Origin: Sphingobium sp. SCG-1 | GTDB lineage: Bacteria; Pseudomonadota; Alphaproteobacteria; Sphingomonadales; Sphingomonadaceae | DNA length: 64,000 nt | Reading direction: 5' to 3' | Assembly (NCBI RefSeq): GCF_002953135.1 | Contig: NZ_CP026372.1 | Span: 3,997,001 to 4,061,000, forward strand | Shown here: piece after piece, positions 27,802 to 35,474 of the stretch | How positions within the stretch are numbered: position 1 is the stretch's first letter | How the letters are laid out: every line of letters begins with the position of its first letter | Position numbers and translations under genes: made by a program | The notes under the pieces: generated by a model | Databases searched by the model: none | What the model was told of the DNA's origin: nothing | The model's input: the letters and a program-made list of their open reading frames with translations, nothing else

Positions 27802-27813
27802 ATGTCTATACAA
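27802..27813. promoter_or_regulatory. Predicted HutC operator (site 4, PhyH gene)
   Basis: ATGTCTATACAA, reverse complement TTGTATAGACAT, differing from sites 1, 3 and 5 by one outer base. It lies 71 bp upstream of the PhyH start and 39 bp after the hutF stop, so it suggests a separate HutC-controlled promoter for the PhyH gene. Confidence 0.65.
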
Positions 27814-27884
27814 GTGATCTTGCTTCGCTTAAGGGGAGGGCTTTCCATAAAAGGTGGCGCTACAGGTGGCGCGAGGAGGGTCAG

Positions 27885-28673
27885 ATGAGTGCGCTATCCG
27901 AGCAGTTCGCTTGTGACGGAGCCGTTGTAATCCGGAACCTGCTCACGCTATCGCAGGTTGCGACCTTGCGGGAAGGTGTCGATGCAAACCTTGAGCGCCC
28001 CAGCAAGAGAGCGAAGACGGCGAGCGGATCTAACGATCCCGGCCGATTTATTGAGGATTTTTGCAACTGGCAGGAAAATCCTCAATACGGCGACCTGATC
28101 TTCAACTCTCGCCTGTCGCGAGTAGCGGCCGAGTTGATGGGCAGCCGTACTGCCCGACTCCATCATGATCACATGCTGACCAAAGAAGCAGGAACGCGGC
28201 AAAGGACCCCTTGGCATCAGGATCAGCCCTACTACAACATCGAGGGTCGTCAGAACGTCAGCTTCTGGATCCCGGTCGATCCAGTGCCGCGGGAGTCTAC
28301 CTTGGAATTCGTGGCCGGATCGCACCTCGGGCCTTGGCTAATGCCGCGGTCGTTCATGGCCAACGAAGCGAAGTGGTTCCCAGAGGGAAGCCTCGCCGAA
28401 CTGCCCGATGTCGATTCAGACCTTGACGCGCACCGCATTCTCGGATGGGCACTCGAGCCTGGCGACGCCGTCGCCTTCCACATGCTGACACTGCATGGCT
28501 CGGCCGGATCTGCAACCAGGAGGCGCGTCTTTTCTGTACGGTTTGTCGGTGATGACGCCCGGCACGCGCCGCGCGCTTGGCCCACGTCGCCGGAGTTTCC
28601 CGGCCTTGCCGAGCGTCTGCCCGAGGGCGCGCCCTTCGAAGATCCATTATTCCCGTTAGTCTATCATAATTGA
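27885..28673 (+). CDS. PhyH-family Fe(II)/2-oxoglutarate dioxygenase
   Basis: A 262-residue phytanoyl-CoA dioxygenase-family protein. The iron-binding facial triad is intact: HQD in TPWHQDQPYYN, and the distal His in MLTLHGSAGS, with a following Arg pair (TRRRVFS) suited to 2-oxoglutarate binding. Bacterial members hydroxylate or oxidatively demethylate small molecules, often amino-acid derivatives or betaines. It lies 122 bp downstream of hutF with its own HutC-type operator, so it is predicted to be induced with the hut genes. The substrate is unknown; a modified histidine, such as an N-methylated or acylated form, is a reasonable guess only. Confidence 0.82.
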   Translation: MSALSEQFACDGAVVIRNLLTLSQVATLREGVDANLERPSKRAKTASGSNDPGRFIEDFCNWQENPQYGDLIFNSRLSRVAAELMGSRTARLHHDHMLTKEAGTRQRTPWHQDQPYYNIEGRQNVSFWIPVDPVPRESTLEFVAGSHLGPWLMPRSFMANEAKWFPEGSLAELPDVDSDLDAHRILGWALEPGDAVAFHMLTLHGSAGSATRRRVFSVRFVGDDARHAPRAWPTSPEFPGLAERLPEGAPFEDPLFPLVYHN

Positions 28674-28814
28674 AGCCCGTGTCTGGCCGGTCTGACGCAA
28701 ATTGATAACCGACATCATAGTTCGTCACGCTGTCGAGCAAGACTCTGTCCGTGAATTGCCGCTGTTGCCCCGGCTCCGTTTCTTCGCTGAAAGCGAGCGG
28801 GGAACGGCCGACAG

Positions 28815-29204
28815 CTACTTGGCGGAAAAGCCGTAACTCCCTTCTGCACGACGTCCATCGGCTGACACGGCCCGCCAGGTCACTTTGTACGTCCCGGCCG
28901 GCAAAGCGCGGGGCAGCGCCATCGTAAGTGTCTTGCGATCGGCCCCAAGTGCAGTCTTGAATCCCGAAATTTTCATCGGCTTGTGATGCGACATGCCGGG
29001 CATCGCCGTCATTACGATGTCGACACCTGAAAGCTGCTCGTTGATTGCCTCCGCAAAGGTAAGCGTCAATGCGCGAACGCCTGACGCGGTCGCATTGGCG
29101 CTCGGCGTCGCTGCGGAAAGTCGAGCTTGTGCGGCTGCCGTCCCGCCGATCGAGAGGGCGAGAGCGGTGATGATGACGGATGCGGCACAGGCATGGATGC
29201 GCAT
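28815..29204 (-). CDS. copC: CopC-domain periplasmic copper-binding protein
   Basis: A 129-residue secreted protein with a signal peptide (about 1-26) and a single CopC beta-sandwich (LSAATPSAN near the N-terminus, then LTLTFAEAI, PRALPAGTYKVTWRAVSADG, SYGF). The Met/His-rich Cu(I)-site loop VMTAMPGMSHHKPM is present. The Cu(II)-site histidines look lost: the mature N-terminus reads QARLS instead of a HA.L-type start, and the usual SADGH block reads SADGRR. It is divergent from the CnrY-like gene and probably shares its regulated intergenic promoter region. No copD follows it. Confidence 0.85.
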   Translation of the reverse strand: MRIHACAASVIITALALSIGGTAAAQARLSAATPSANATASGVRALTLTFAEAINEQLSGVDIVMTAMPGMSHHKPMKISGFKTALGADRKTLTMALPRALPAGTYKVTWRAVSADGRRAEGSYGFSAK

Positions 29205-29320
29205 TAAACTTTCCTTACGACTTTAATTTCGGATACGGGGGATTACGCAGGCAATCGGGCAATCCCTGAAGTTATGAGTGTTTTTTTCGCAGGCTGCGTA
29301 TGAGCAGTATGGAGATCGTC

Positions 29321-29593
29321 ATGACAGGCATCGACAGCGTGCTGAACGAGATGGGCGAAATTTCGCTCGATCCGCGCCTCGATGCGATCGAAGATGCAGT
29401 GATCGCGAAAGTCGGGGCGCGGCAGGCGCGGATGCAGGCGCGCCGCAACCTGGCTATGACAAGCATCCTCGCGCTGAGTGCAGGCGTGTTCGTGAGTACG
29501 ATGGCGCCAAAGGGCGTGCGAGCGGAACGCATGCCGTCCTTAACTTCGGCACCGGCGATCGCCCCTTCGAACCTTCTTGCCGGTACGCGCTGA
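29321..29593 (+). CDS. Small membrane protein, candidate CnrY-type anti-sigma factor
   Basis: About 90 residues: a cytoplasmic N-terminal part (MTGIDSVLNEMGEISLDPRL), one predicted membrane helix (NLAMTSILALSAGVFVSTM), then a short Pro/Ser-rich periplasmic tail. Size, topology and position before a CnrX-like sensor and an ECF sigma gene match CnrY/NccY anti-sigma factors. Sequence similarity alone is too weak to prove it. In-frame starts exist at 29300 and 29309; 29321 has the best ribosome site (GGAG). Gene order (Y-X-H) is the main evidence. Confidence 0.6.
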   Translation: MTGIDSVLNEMGEISLDPRLDAIEDAVIAKVGARQARMQARRNLAMTSILALSAGVFVSTMAPKGVRAERMPSLTSAPAIAPSNLLAGTR

Positions 29594-29596
29594 AGG

Positions 29597-30031
29597 ATGA
29601 AGCGTTACCCTCTGCTCTTGATCCTGGCGGCCTTCATCGCCGCGCTTGGCGGAATCCTGATCGGGCGTGTTCTTATCACACCCGATCCGCCGATCGAAAA
29701 CCGCTTTCACGGTCTCATGCACGATGAGCTTAATCTGGACGCTCGCCAGCGGGCACGCCTTGCCGTACTGGAGAAGAGCTTCGCCGCAAAACAAGCGATG
29801 TACGAGCAGGAGATGCGGACAGAAAATCGCGTGCTCGCCGAGGCTATTGCGTCGGAAAAGGGCTATGGTCCGAAGGTAGCGCACGCCATCGACAGGTCTC
29901 ATGAAGCGATGGGTATGTTGCAGAAGCAGACCCTGCAGCATCTGTTCGCGATGCGTGCGATCCTGCGCCCTGATCAGGCCGCCCGGTTCGACCGTGCCAT
30001 GGTGGAAACGTTGACCGCACCTGAGCGGTGA
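29597..30031 (+). CDS. Periplasmic heavy-metal sensor (CnrX-like)
   Basis: A 144-residue protein anchored by an N-terminal helix (LLLILAAFIAALGGILIG) with a helical periplasmic sensor domain. The CnrX metal ligands have plausible counterparts: HxxxH in ENRFHGLMHDEL (CnrX His42/His46), a Glu in LAVLEKSF (Glu63), and HxxxM in LQHLFAMRAIL (His119/Met123). Metal binding would release the sigma factor from the membrane complex. It follows the anti-sigma candidate by 3 bp and overlaps the sigma gene by 4 bp. In Cupriavidus this system senses Ni/Co; here the neighbours are copper genes. Confidence 0.78.
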   Translation: MKRYPLLLILAAFIAALGGILIGRVLITPDPPIENRFHGLMHDELNLDARQRARLAVLEKSFAAKQAMYEQEMRTENRVLAEAIASEKGYGPKVAHAIDRSHEAMGMLQKQTLQHLFAMRAILRPDQAARFDRAMVETLTAPER

Positions 30032-30606
30032 GCGACGGGCGCGAGCAGAACGACGGTGCCTTGGCGATGCGGGCGCTTGCTGGCAGCGAAGATGCTTATC
30101 GCGCACTCATGGAACGGCACCGTGCTGCGGTGTACAGGCTGATCCGTGCCCAGATCGATGATGCCGATGCCGCACTCGACGTGACCCAGGACAGCTTCAT
30201 TGCAGCCTTCGCCAATCTGCACCGGTACGATCAGGCTCGACCTTTTCGTTTCTGGATCATGCGGATAGCCCTGAACAAATGTCGCGATTGGCGCCGCCGC
30301 CGCGCCGTGCGCAGCTTTTTCTCCCGCGCGAAGCCCATTGATCAGGGTCTGGAGGTCGAGGACAGCGCTCCTGGCCCGGATATAAAAACGGCCGGACGGC
30401 AGGAACTTGCGCGCGTGCGGCGTGCGATCGATGCCCTCCCGGACCATCTGCGTTCAGTACTCCTTTTGCGCACCGTCGAGGGGATGAGCCAGTCGGACGT
30501 CGCGGCCTTCCTTGGGATCAGCAGCAAGGCGGTGGAGACGCGGCTGTACCGCGCACGCGCTAAATTGAACGAGATGTTGAGGGAAACGCCAGCGCCTCAC
30601 GTATGA
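30028..30606 (+). CDS. ECF-family RNA polymerase sigma factor (CnrH-like)
   Basis: A 192-residue ECF sigma factor starting at a GTG that overlaps the sensor stop. Region 2 (YRALMERHRAAVYRLIRAQI, DVTQDSFIAAFANLHRYDQ, FRFWIMRIALNKCRDWRRRR) binds the -10 element. Region 4 (ALPDHLRSVLLLRTVEGMSQ, VAAFLGISSKAVETRLYRAR) binds the -35 element. Release from the two upstream membrane proteins is expected to switch on its own operon and probably copA 49 bp downstream. Confidence 0.88.
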   Translation: MSDGREQNDGALAMRALAGSEDAYRALMERHRAAVYRLIRAQIDDADAALDVTQDSFIAAFANLHRYDQARPFRFWIMRIALNKCRDWRRRRAVRSFFSRAKPIDQGLEVEDSAPGPDIKTAGRQELARVRRAIDALPDHLRSVLLLRTVEGMSQSDVAAFLGISSKAVETRLYRARAKLNEMLRETPAPHV

Positions 30607-30655
30607 TGGATAACGGCGTGTCGGGGGACAGCCGACAACGCGGAGGCCAAGTCAT

Positions 30656-32413
30656 ATGTTTTCGGCCAGAGTTGACCGGCGGTCTATCCTGCGCGGCGCA
30701 TCGGGATTGGGCCTGCTGTCCTCGGCAGAGGCCTTGTTCCCCGCCTGGGCTAGGGGCGGGACGGCGGGCGTCGGACAGGGGGGCGACGTCCTCTCCGGCG
30801 ACAGCATCCATATCGATATCGGCCATAGCCGCATCGTGATCGGCGAGCGCGAGGCGCACGCGGTGACCGCCAACGGCACCATGCCAGGCCCGATGATCCG
30901 CTTGAAGGAGGGGCAGCAGGTTCGCCTGTCGGTCGCCAATGGATTGGATGAAGATACGTCGATCCACTGGCACGGGCTGATCGTGCCGTTCCAGTATGAC
31001 GGCGTGCCGGGGATCAGCTTCCCGGGGATTAAGCCGGGCCGCGTTTTCGACTACGTGTTCCCGATCCGGCAGTCCGGTACCTATTGGTATCACAGCCACA
31101 GCAACATGCAGGAGGCAATGGGCCTGTTCGGCCCCCTCATCATCGATCCGGCAGGCGAGGAGCCTGCGCCTTATGATCGCGAGCACGTCATCTTGCTTTC
31201 GGACTGGAGCAATGTGCATCCGCACTCGCTACTGCGCCGGCTCAAGCAGATGGGCGGCTATTATAATCGGCAGAAGCAAACGCTGGCGGGGCTGATCGCT
31301 GGTAGGGACCAGAAACTGTCCGAGCGCATCGAATGGGGCAAGATGCGCATGGATCCCACCGACATCTCCGACGTGACTGGTTCGACCTACAGCTATCTGA
31401 TCAACGGTCACGACAGCGCGGGTAATTGGACAGGCCTGTTCACGCCGGGCGAACGGGTCCGGCTGCGCTTCATCAATGCATCGGCCATGACCAACTTCAA
31501 CGTCCGCCTTGCCGGGACCCCGATGACCGTTGTGCAAGCTGACGGTCAGGACGTGGACCCTGTCGAGACGGACGAATTCCAGATTGGCATTGCTGAGACC
31601 TATGACGTGATCGTCCGCCCCGAAAAGGCGGAAGCGATCGCGATCATTGCCGAGGCCATTGACCGTTCGGGACTGGCGCGCGCGACGCTGGCACCCAGGA
31701 TCGGTATGGTCGCGCCCATGGTGCCACTGCGCCAGCGCCCGTTGCTCGGCATGAAAGACATGGGCATGGACATGTCGGGCATGGACATGTCGAACGGCAC
31801 GCTGGATCTCAGCGCTCCGATCGATGCGCCAGCTACGGCGGACAGCCATTCCGGGATGAAGATGCGTGACAAGTCCCTTGCGCCGCCGAGCGTCCGAATG
31901 GGTCCAGGAGTCGCGACCATTTCCGCAGCTCCGGCAGACCGCTTGGGTGACAGGCCAACAGGGCTGGAGAATGTCGATCATCGTGTGTTGACCTATGCCG
32001 ACCTCAAGGCGCTGGTCTCCGGCTCCGATCGGCGCGTGCCAAGCCGTGAGCTCGAAGTACACCTTACTGCAAACATGGAACGCTACATGTGGTCGTTCGA
32101 TGGCGTGAAGCTCAGCGAAAACCCTGAACCCCTCGCATTTCGGCACAATGAGCGAGTAAGGGTGACGCTGATAAACGACACGATGATGCCGCATCCGATC
32201 CACTTGCACGGTCATTTTTTTGAACTGGTGAATGGCGCTGGAGACAAGCAACCCCGCAAACACACGGTGAACGTGCTGCCGGGCGGCAAGGCGAGCTTTG
32301 ACCTGACGGCCGATGCTCTCGGTGATTGGGCATTTCATTGTCACATGCTGCTGCACATGCACGCCGGCATGTTTCGCGTTGTCACCGTGCGCGCCGAGGA
32401 GACCGCCGAATGA
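30656..32413 (+). CDS. copA: CopA-type multicopper oxidase
   Basis: A 585-residue periplasmic copper-resistance oxidase exported by the Tat system (RRSILRGASGLGLL near the N-terminus). Copper-ligand motifs are complete: IHWHGLIVPFQYDG and TYWYHSHSNMQEAMG in domain 1; HPIHLHGHFFELVNG and GDWAFHCHMLLHMHAGMF in domain 3. A Met-rich segment (KDMGMDMSGMDMSNG, about residues 368-382) resembles the copper-binding repeats of PcoA/CopA. It oxidises or sequesters periplasmic Cu(I). The stop overlaps the copB start (ATGA). Confidence 0.95.
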   Translation: MFSARVDRRSILRGASGLGLLSSAEALFPAWARGGTAGVGQGGDVLSGDSIHIDIGHSRIVIGEREAHAVTANGTMPGPMIRLKEGQQVRLSVANGLDEDTSIHWHGLIVPFQYDGVPGISFPGIKPGRVFDYVFPIRQSGTYWYHSHSNMQEAMGLFGPLIIDPAGEEPAPYDREHVILLSDWSNVHPHSLLRRLKQMGGYYNRQKQTLAGLIAGRDQKLSERIEWGKMRMDPTDISDVTGSTYSYLINGHDSAGNWTGLFTPGERVRLRFINASAMTNFNVRLAGTPMTVVQADGQDVDPVETDEFQIGIAETYDVIVRPEKAEAIAIIAEAIDRSGLARATLAPRIGMVAPMVPLRQRPLLGMKDMGMDMSGMDMSNGTLDLSAPIDAPATADSHSGMKMRDKSLAPPSVRMGPGVATISAAPADRLGDRPTGLENVDHRVLTYADLKALVSGSDRRVPSRELEVHLTANMERYMWSFDGVKLSENPEPLAFRHNERVRVTLINDTMMPHPIHLHGHFFELVNGAGDKQPRKHTVNVLPGGKASFDLTADALGDWAFHCHMLLHMHAGMFRVVTVRAEETAE

Positions 32414-33279
32414 AGCCCCTCGCCCTCATCGCGACCGCATTGCTCGCATGTGTCGCCACCCGTGCACTCGCGCAGGACCAATCCCAACACGCAGACCATT
32501 CCATGCCGATGTCCCAGAATTCGGCCTTGGACGATGCGCCTTCGCCTGTACCGGCACCCAGTGCACCGCAGGACCACGCCGCCGACGCTTATTATGATCA
32601 CGCCGCCATGGCGAAGGCGCGCTCGATGCTGCTTTATGAAACGGGCGGCATGCCTCACTCGATGCTGATGGCCGAGCGGCTGGAATGGCGTCCGGGGGGC
32701 GGCGGGGACGGTTATGCTTGGGAGATGGAGGGTTGGACCGGTGGCGACGTCGACCGCCTGGCCTTCAAAACCAAGGGCGAAGGCGCCGTTGGCGGCGCTG
32801 CCGAGAAGATCGAGTTGCAGGCAGGATGGCTTCACGCGCTGAATCCCTGGTTCAACCTGCGTGCCGGTGCGCGGCAGGATCTGCAGCCTCGGCCACGTCG
32901 CACCCATGCTGTACTCGCGATCGAAGGACTTGCCCCCTATTGGTTCGAAGTAGAGGGAGAGTTGTTTCTCTCCCAGAAGGGCGAAGTGACCGCCCGCGCG
33001 GAGGCCTCATATGACCAGCGCATCACGCAACGAATGATCCTGCAACCGGCCGCCGAACTGAACCTGTCGGCGCAGGATACTCCCGAATTGAGGGCTGGGG
33101 CGGGCTTCACCTCAATCGAGCTGGGTGTTCGGTTGCGCTACGAGGTCGTGCGCGAATTCGCGCCCTATATCGGTATTCATTGGGAACGGAAGCTGGGTCG
33201 CACAGCCCGATATGCGCGCGGGCTCGGCGAGGAGGCGGGTGGCCTAAGCGTAGCTCTCGGCCTTCGCTTCTGGCTGTGA
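32410..33279 (+). CDS. copB: CopB-type outer-membrane copper-resistance protein
   Basis: A 289-residue outer-membrane beta-barrel (signal peptide about 1-21, TRALAQ) with a Met/His-rich N-terminal segment (HADHSMPMSQ). The conserved CopB barrel includes MLMAERLEWRPGGGGDGYAW, LQAGWLHALNPWFNLRAGARQ and an ending GLRFWL. It partners CopA in copper sequestration or export across the outer membrane. The ATG at 32410 overlaps the copA stop; an upstream extension of the frame to 32326 is spurious because it lies inside copA. Confidence 0.92.
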   Translation: MKPLALIATALLACVATRALAQDQSQHADHSMPMSQNSALDDAPSPVPAPSAPQDHAADAYYDHAAMAKARSMLLYETGGMPHSMLMAERLEWRPGGGGDGYAWEMEGWTGGDVDRLAFKTKGEGAVGGAAEKIELQAGWLHALNPWFNLRAGARQDLQPRPRRTHAVLAIEGLAPYWFEVEGELFLSQKGEVTARAEASYDQRITQRMILQPAAELNLSAQDTPELRAGAGFTSIELGVRLRYEVVREFAPYIGIHWERKLGRTARYARGLGEEAGGLSVALGLRFWL

Positions 33280-33391
33280 GCGATTGCCCGCCATGGAGGC
33301 GATCTGCAAAAGCCGGTGATGCGGGCTGCACACCCATACGGCCGAGACATCGCGCCTGCACATACTGCAACAACGGGGGTTAAGACAATCA

Positions 33392-34846
33392 ATGGGTCAG
33401 GAAACTAAAGCTGGAATGAAACCGAAGTGGCCGGACTATTCGGCCATCTGGCGCTGGCATTTCTACGCAGGCCTCTTCTGTATTCCCTTCATCTGCTGGC
33501 TTGCCGTCACCGGATCTATCTATCTCTTCCGGCCGGACATTGAAGCGTGGATGGATCGACCCTATGAAAACCTGAAGATCGAGAGCGCAAGAGCCGCTCC
33601 CTCGCTGGAAGTGGAAGCCGCCCTCGCCGCGGTGAAGGACTCGCGATTTAGTCGCTATGAGCCACCTGCCTCTCCAACCGGTGCGGCACAGATCGTCGTG
33701 TCAAAAGACGAGAGCCTTGTCCGCATCTATGTTCACCCGACAATGTTGAAACCGATGAAGATCATCCAAGATGACCATCGGCCTATGGAACTACTCTCAA
33801 AACTCCACCGCGGATTTCTAATGGGCACATTCGGGTCTGTACTGATGGAGATCGCGGCCTCTTGGGCGATCGTCATGATTATCACCGGCCTCTTTCTGTG
33901 GTTCCCCCGCGACAGAAAGGGCGCTGCAGGCGTGCTGTACCCTCGCTTGAACAAGAAAGGCCGTATATATTGGCGTGACCTGCACGCAGTGACCGGCATG
34001 TGGGTGTCGCTGGCCGCCTTGTTCATGCTGTTCAGTGGTTTGCCTTGGTCGGTCGCATGGGGGAATTATCTCACCTGGGGACGAAATCTGTCATCAATCA
34101 CCTCCGGTGTACCCGATTGGCCCGTCGGCGGCGTTGTGGCCAAGGCAAACGGGGCGGAATCCGATCCTATTGGTCCAAGCTCGATGCCAGGCATGACTGC
34201 GGCGGAAATGGCCGCAATGGCTCCCTCGACTCCGCATCATGGCGGCGGCAACAACCATCACATGGGAATGAGCGACAAGGATCATCAGATCATGTTGATG
34301 TATGCGTTGGACTTGATCGTGCCGGCTGTATCGACGCTTCACATTCCCCGGCCGATCTGGGTCTTGCCCCCTTCGAGCCATGACGGAGCCTGGATCGCCT
34401 CGTCGCAAATTCAGAACCGATTGGAGCGCGTAACGTACACGATTTCGGGGACGGACGGTGAGGTGCTGAGCAAATCCGGTTTCGCCGATCAGAACATCGT
34501 GGACAAGACTGTCAACATCGGAGTGGCGGCGCATGAAGGGCATTTGTTCGGCCGCCTCAATCAGTTGTTGCTGTTGCTCACCGCTTCGGCCTTGATCGGC
34601 ATGAGTGTCAGCGCTGCGGTCATGTGGTGGAGGCGCAAGCCAGAGGACGCGCTGGGCGCTCCCCGGCCTGTCGGGCGACCGCGTTTCACCGGCTGGCTGC
34701 TGGCCGTGACCCTCGTTCTGACAACGATCATCCCGCTTTTCGGTTTGACGCTGGTTGCCGTTCTTGTTGCAGAACGCACTGTGTTGCGTCGCATACGCGT
34801 AACACGCGAATGGCTTGGTCTTCGCGCGGCAGACGCTATGCGATGA
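33392..34846 (+). CDS. PepSY-associated membrane protein with Met/His-rich insert
   Basis: A 484-residue inner-membrane protein with four predicted helices in the PepSY_TM pattern: IWRWHFYAGLFCIPFICWLA near the N-terminus, MEIAASWAIVMIITGLFLWF, LHAVTGMWVSLAALFMLFSG and a C-terminal helix pair. Some relatives act as siderophore or flavin-linked metal reductases; a role in periplasmic metal reduction is only inferred. An unusual loop at about residues 263-302 (SSMPGMTAAEMAAMAPSTPH, then HGGGNNHHMGMSDKDH) is very rich in Met and His and could bind copper. It lies 112 bp after copB and is followed by a strong terminator. Confidence 0.8.
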   Translation: MGQETKAGMKPKWPDYSAIWRWHFYAGLFCIPFICWLAVTGSIYLFRPDIEAWMDRPYENLKIESARAAPSLEVEAALAAVKDSRFSRYEPPASPTGAAQIVVSKDESLVRIYVHPTMLKPMKIIQDDHRPMELLSKLHRGFLMGTFGSVLMEIAASWAIVMIITGLFLWFPRDRKGAAGVLYPRLNKKGRIYWRDLHAVTGMWVSLAALFMLFSGLPWSVAWGNYLTWGRNLSSITSGVPDWPVGGVVAKANGAESDPIGPSSMPGMTAAEMAAMAPSTPHHGGGNNHHMGMSDKDHQIMLMYALDLIVPAVSTLHIPRPIWVLPPSSHDGAWIASSQIQNRLERVTYTISGTDGEVLSKSGFADQNIVDKTVNIGVAAHEGHLFGRLNQLLLLLTASALIGMSVSAAVMWWRRKPEDALGAPRPVGRPRFTGWLLAVTLVLTTIIPLFGLTLVAVLVAERTVLRRIRVTREWLGLRAADAMR

Positions 34847-34871
34847 AGGTTATGCTTATGGGCTGAGGCCT

Positions 34872-34906
34872 GCGCCCATCGGCTTGTCCAGACCTGCCGA
34901 TGGGCG
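34872..34906 (+). terminator. Rho-independent-type terminator after the copper operon
   Basis: A perfect 12-bp inverted repeat, GCGCCCATCGGC (34872-34883) and GCCGATGGGCGC (34895-34906), with an 11-base loop and followed by TGCTTTAT. It sits 25 bp after the PepSY gene stop. The T-tract is short. Confidence 0.7.
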
Positions 34907-35019
34907 CTGCTTTATGACGTCTGCATCGGCGATGCTCCTTCCGCCGCTTCATCACGCCATACTTGCAGGCGCAATGGCCGCACATCGAACGACACATAAC
35001 GTCAAATTATAAAATGCAG

Positions 35020-35036
35020 AGAAATTGGCATTTGAC
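35020..35036. promoter_or_regulatory. Candidate LysR-regulator motif, copy 1
   Basis: AGAAATTGGCATTTGAC, matching 16 of 17 bases with AGAAATTGGTATTTGAC at 39835. Here it extends into the inverted repeat TTGG-N7-CCAA. It is 156 bp upstream of the 2Fe-2S gene in a 346-bp AT-rich gap (34847-35192) that otherwise holds only the upstream terminator. A TTATAAAATG string also lies near both copies. Confidence 0.55.
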
Positions 35037-35192
35037 CAAAAACCCGCCGGGCAACATGCTTTGTGCACATAGAATGCGATCCAGATTTCGTGGAAAATCT
35101 TGGTTGTATTGATAACTAAGTGAAACGGGCGGTATATCGGTGCTTCATCATTTAATAATGGCGGTGCTGATCTTGTTCCGGGTCAGCCCTCC

Positions 35193-35474
35193 ATGTTGAA
35201 GCGCCTCGACCCTGGTTTCTCCGATCCCGTCGGCTTTACCTTTGCTGGCCGACCTATGGAAGCGCGTACCGGGGAAAGCGTCGCAGCCGCCTTGCTAGCG
35301 GCTGGTGTCACCCGGTTCCGTACGTCCGCCGTGACTGGCGAGCCCCGTGCGCCCTATTGCATGATGGGTGTGTGTTTCGAGTGCATAGTCGAGGTCGATG
35401 GCCGTCCCAATCGACAGGCATGCCTCGTCCCGGTGGCGGAGGGCATGCAGGTGGAGCCGGGTCACAGCGAATGA
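35193..35474 (+). CDS. 2Fe-2S small subunit of an opine/hydroxyproline-oxidase-like dehydrogenase
   Basis: A 93-residue ferredoxin-like subunit with cysteines in CMMGVCFEC (C-x4-C-x2-C) and a fourth Cys 12 residues further on (NRQAC), the plant-type [2Fe-2S] pattern. Such small subunits (HcnA, OoxX-like, or the gamma subunit of D-hydroxyproline dehydrogenase) work with two flavoprotein subunits, which follow here with 4-base overlaps. It is the first gene of the operon, downstream of the motif at 35020. Confidence 0.85.
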   Translation: MLKRLDPGFSDPVGFTFAGRPMEARTGESVAAALLAAGVTRFRTSAVTGEPRAPYCMMGVCFECIVEVDGRPNRQACLVPVAEGMQVEPGHSE

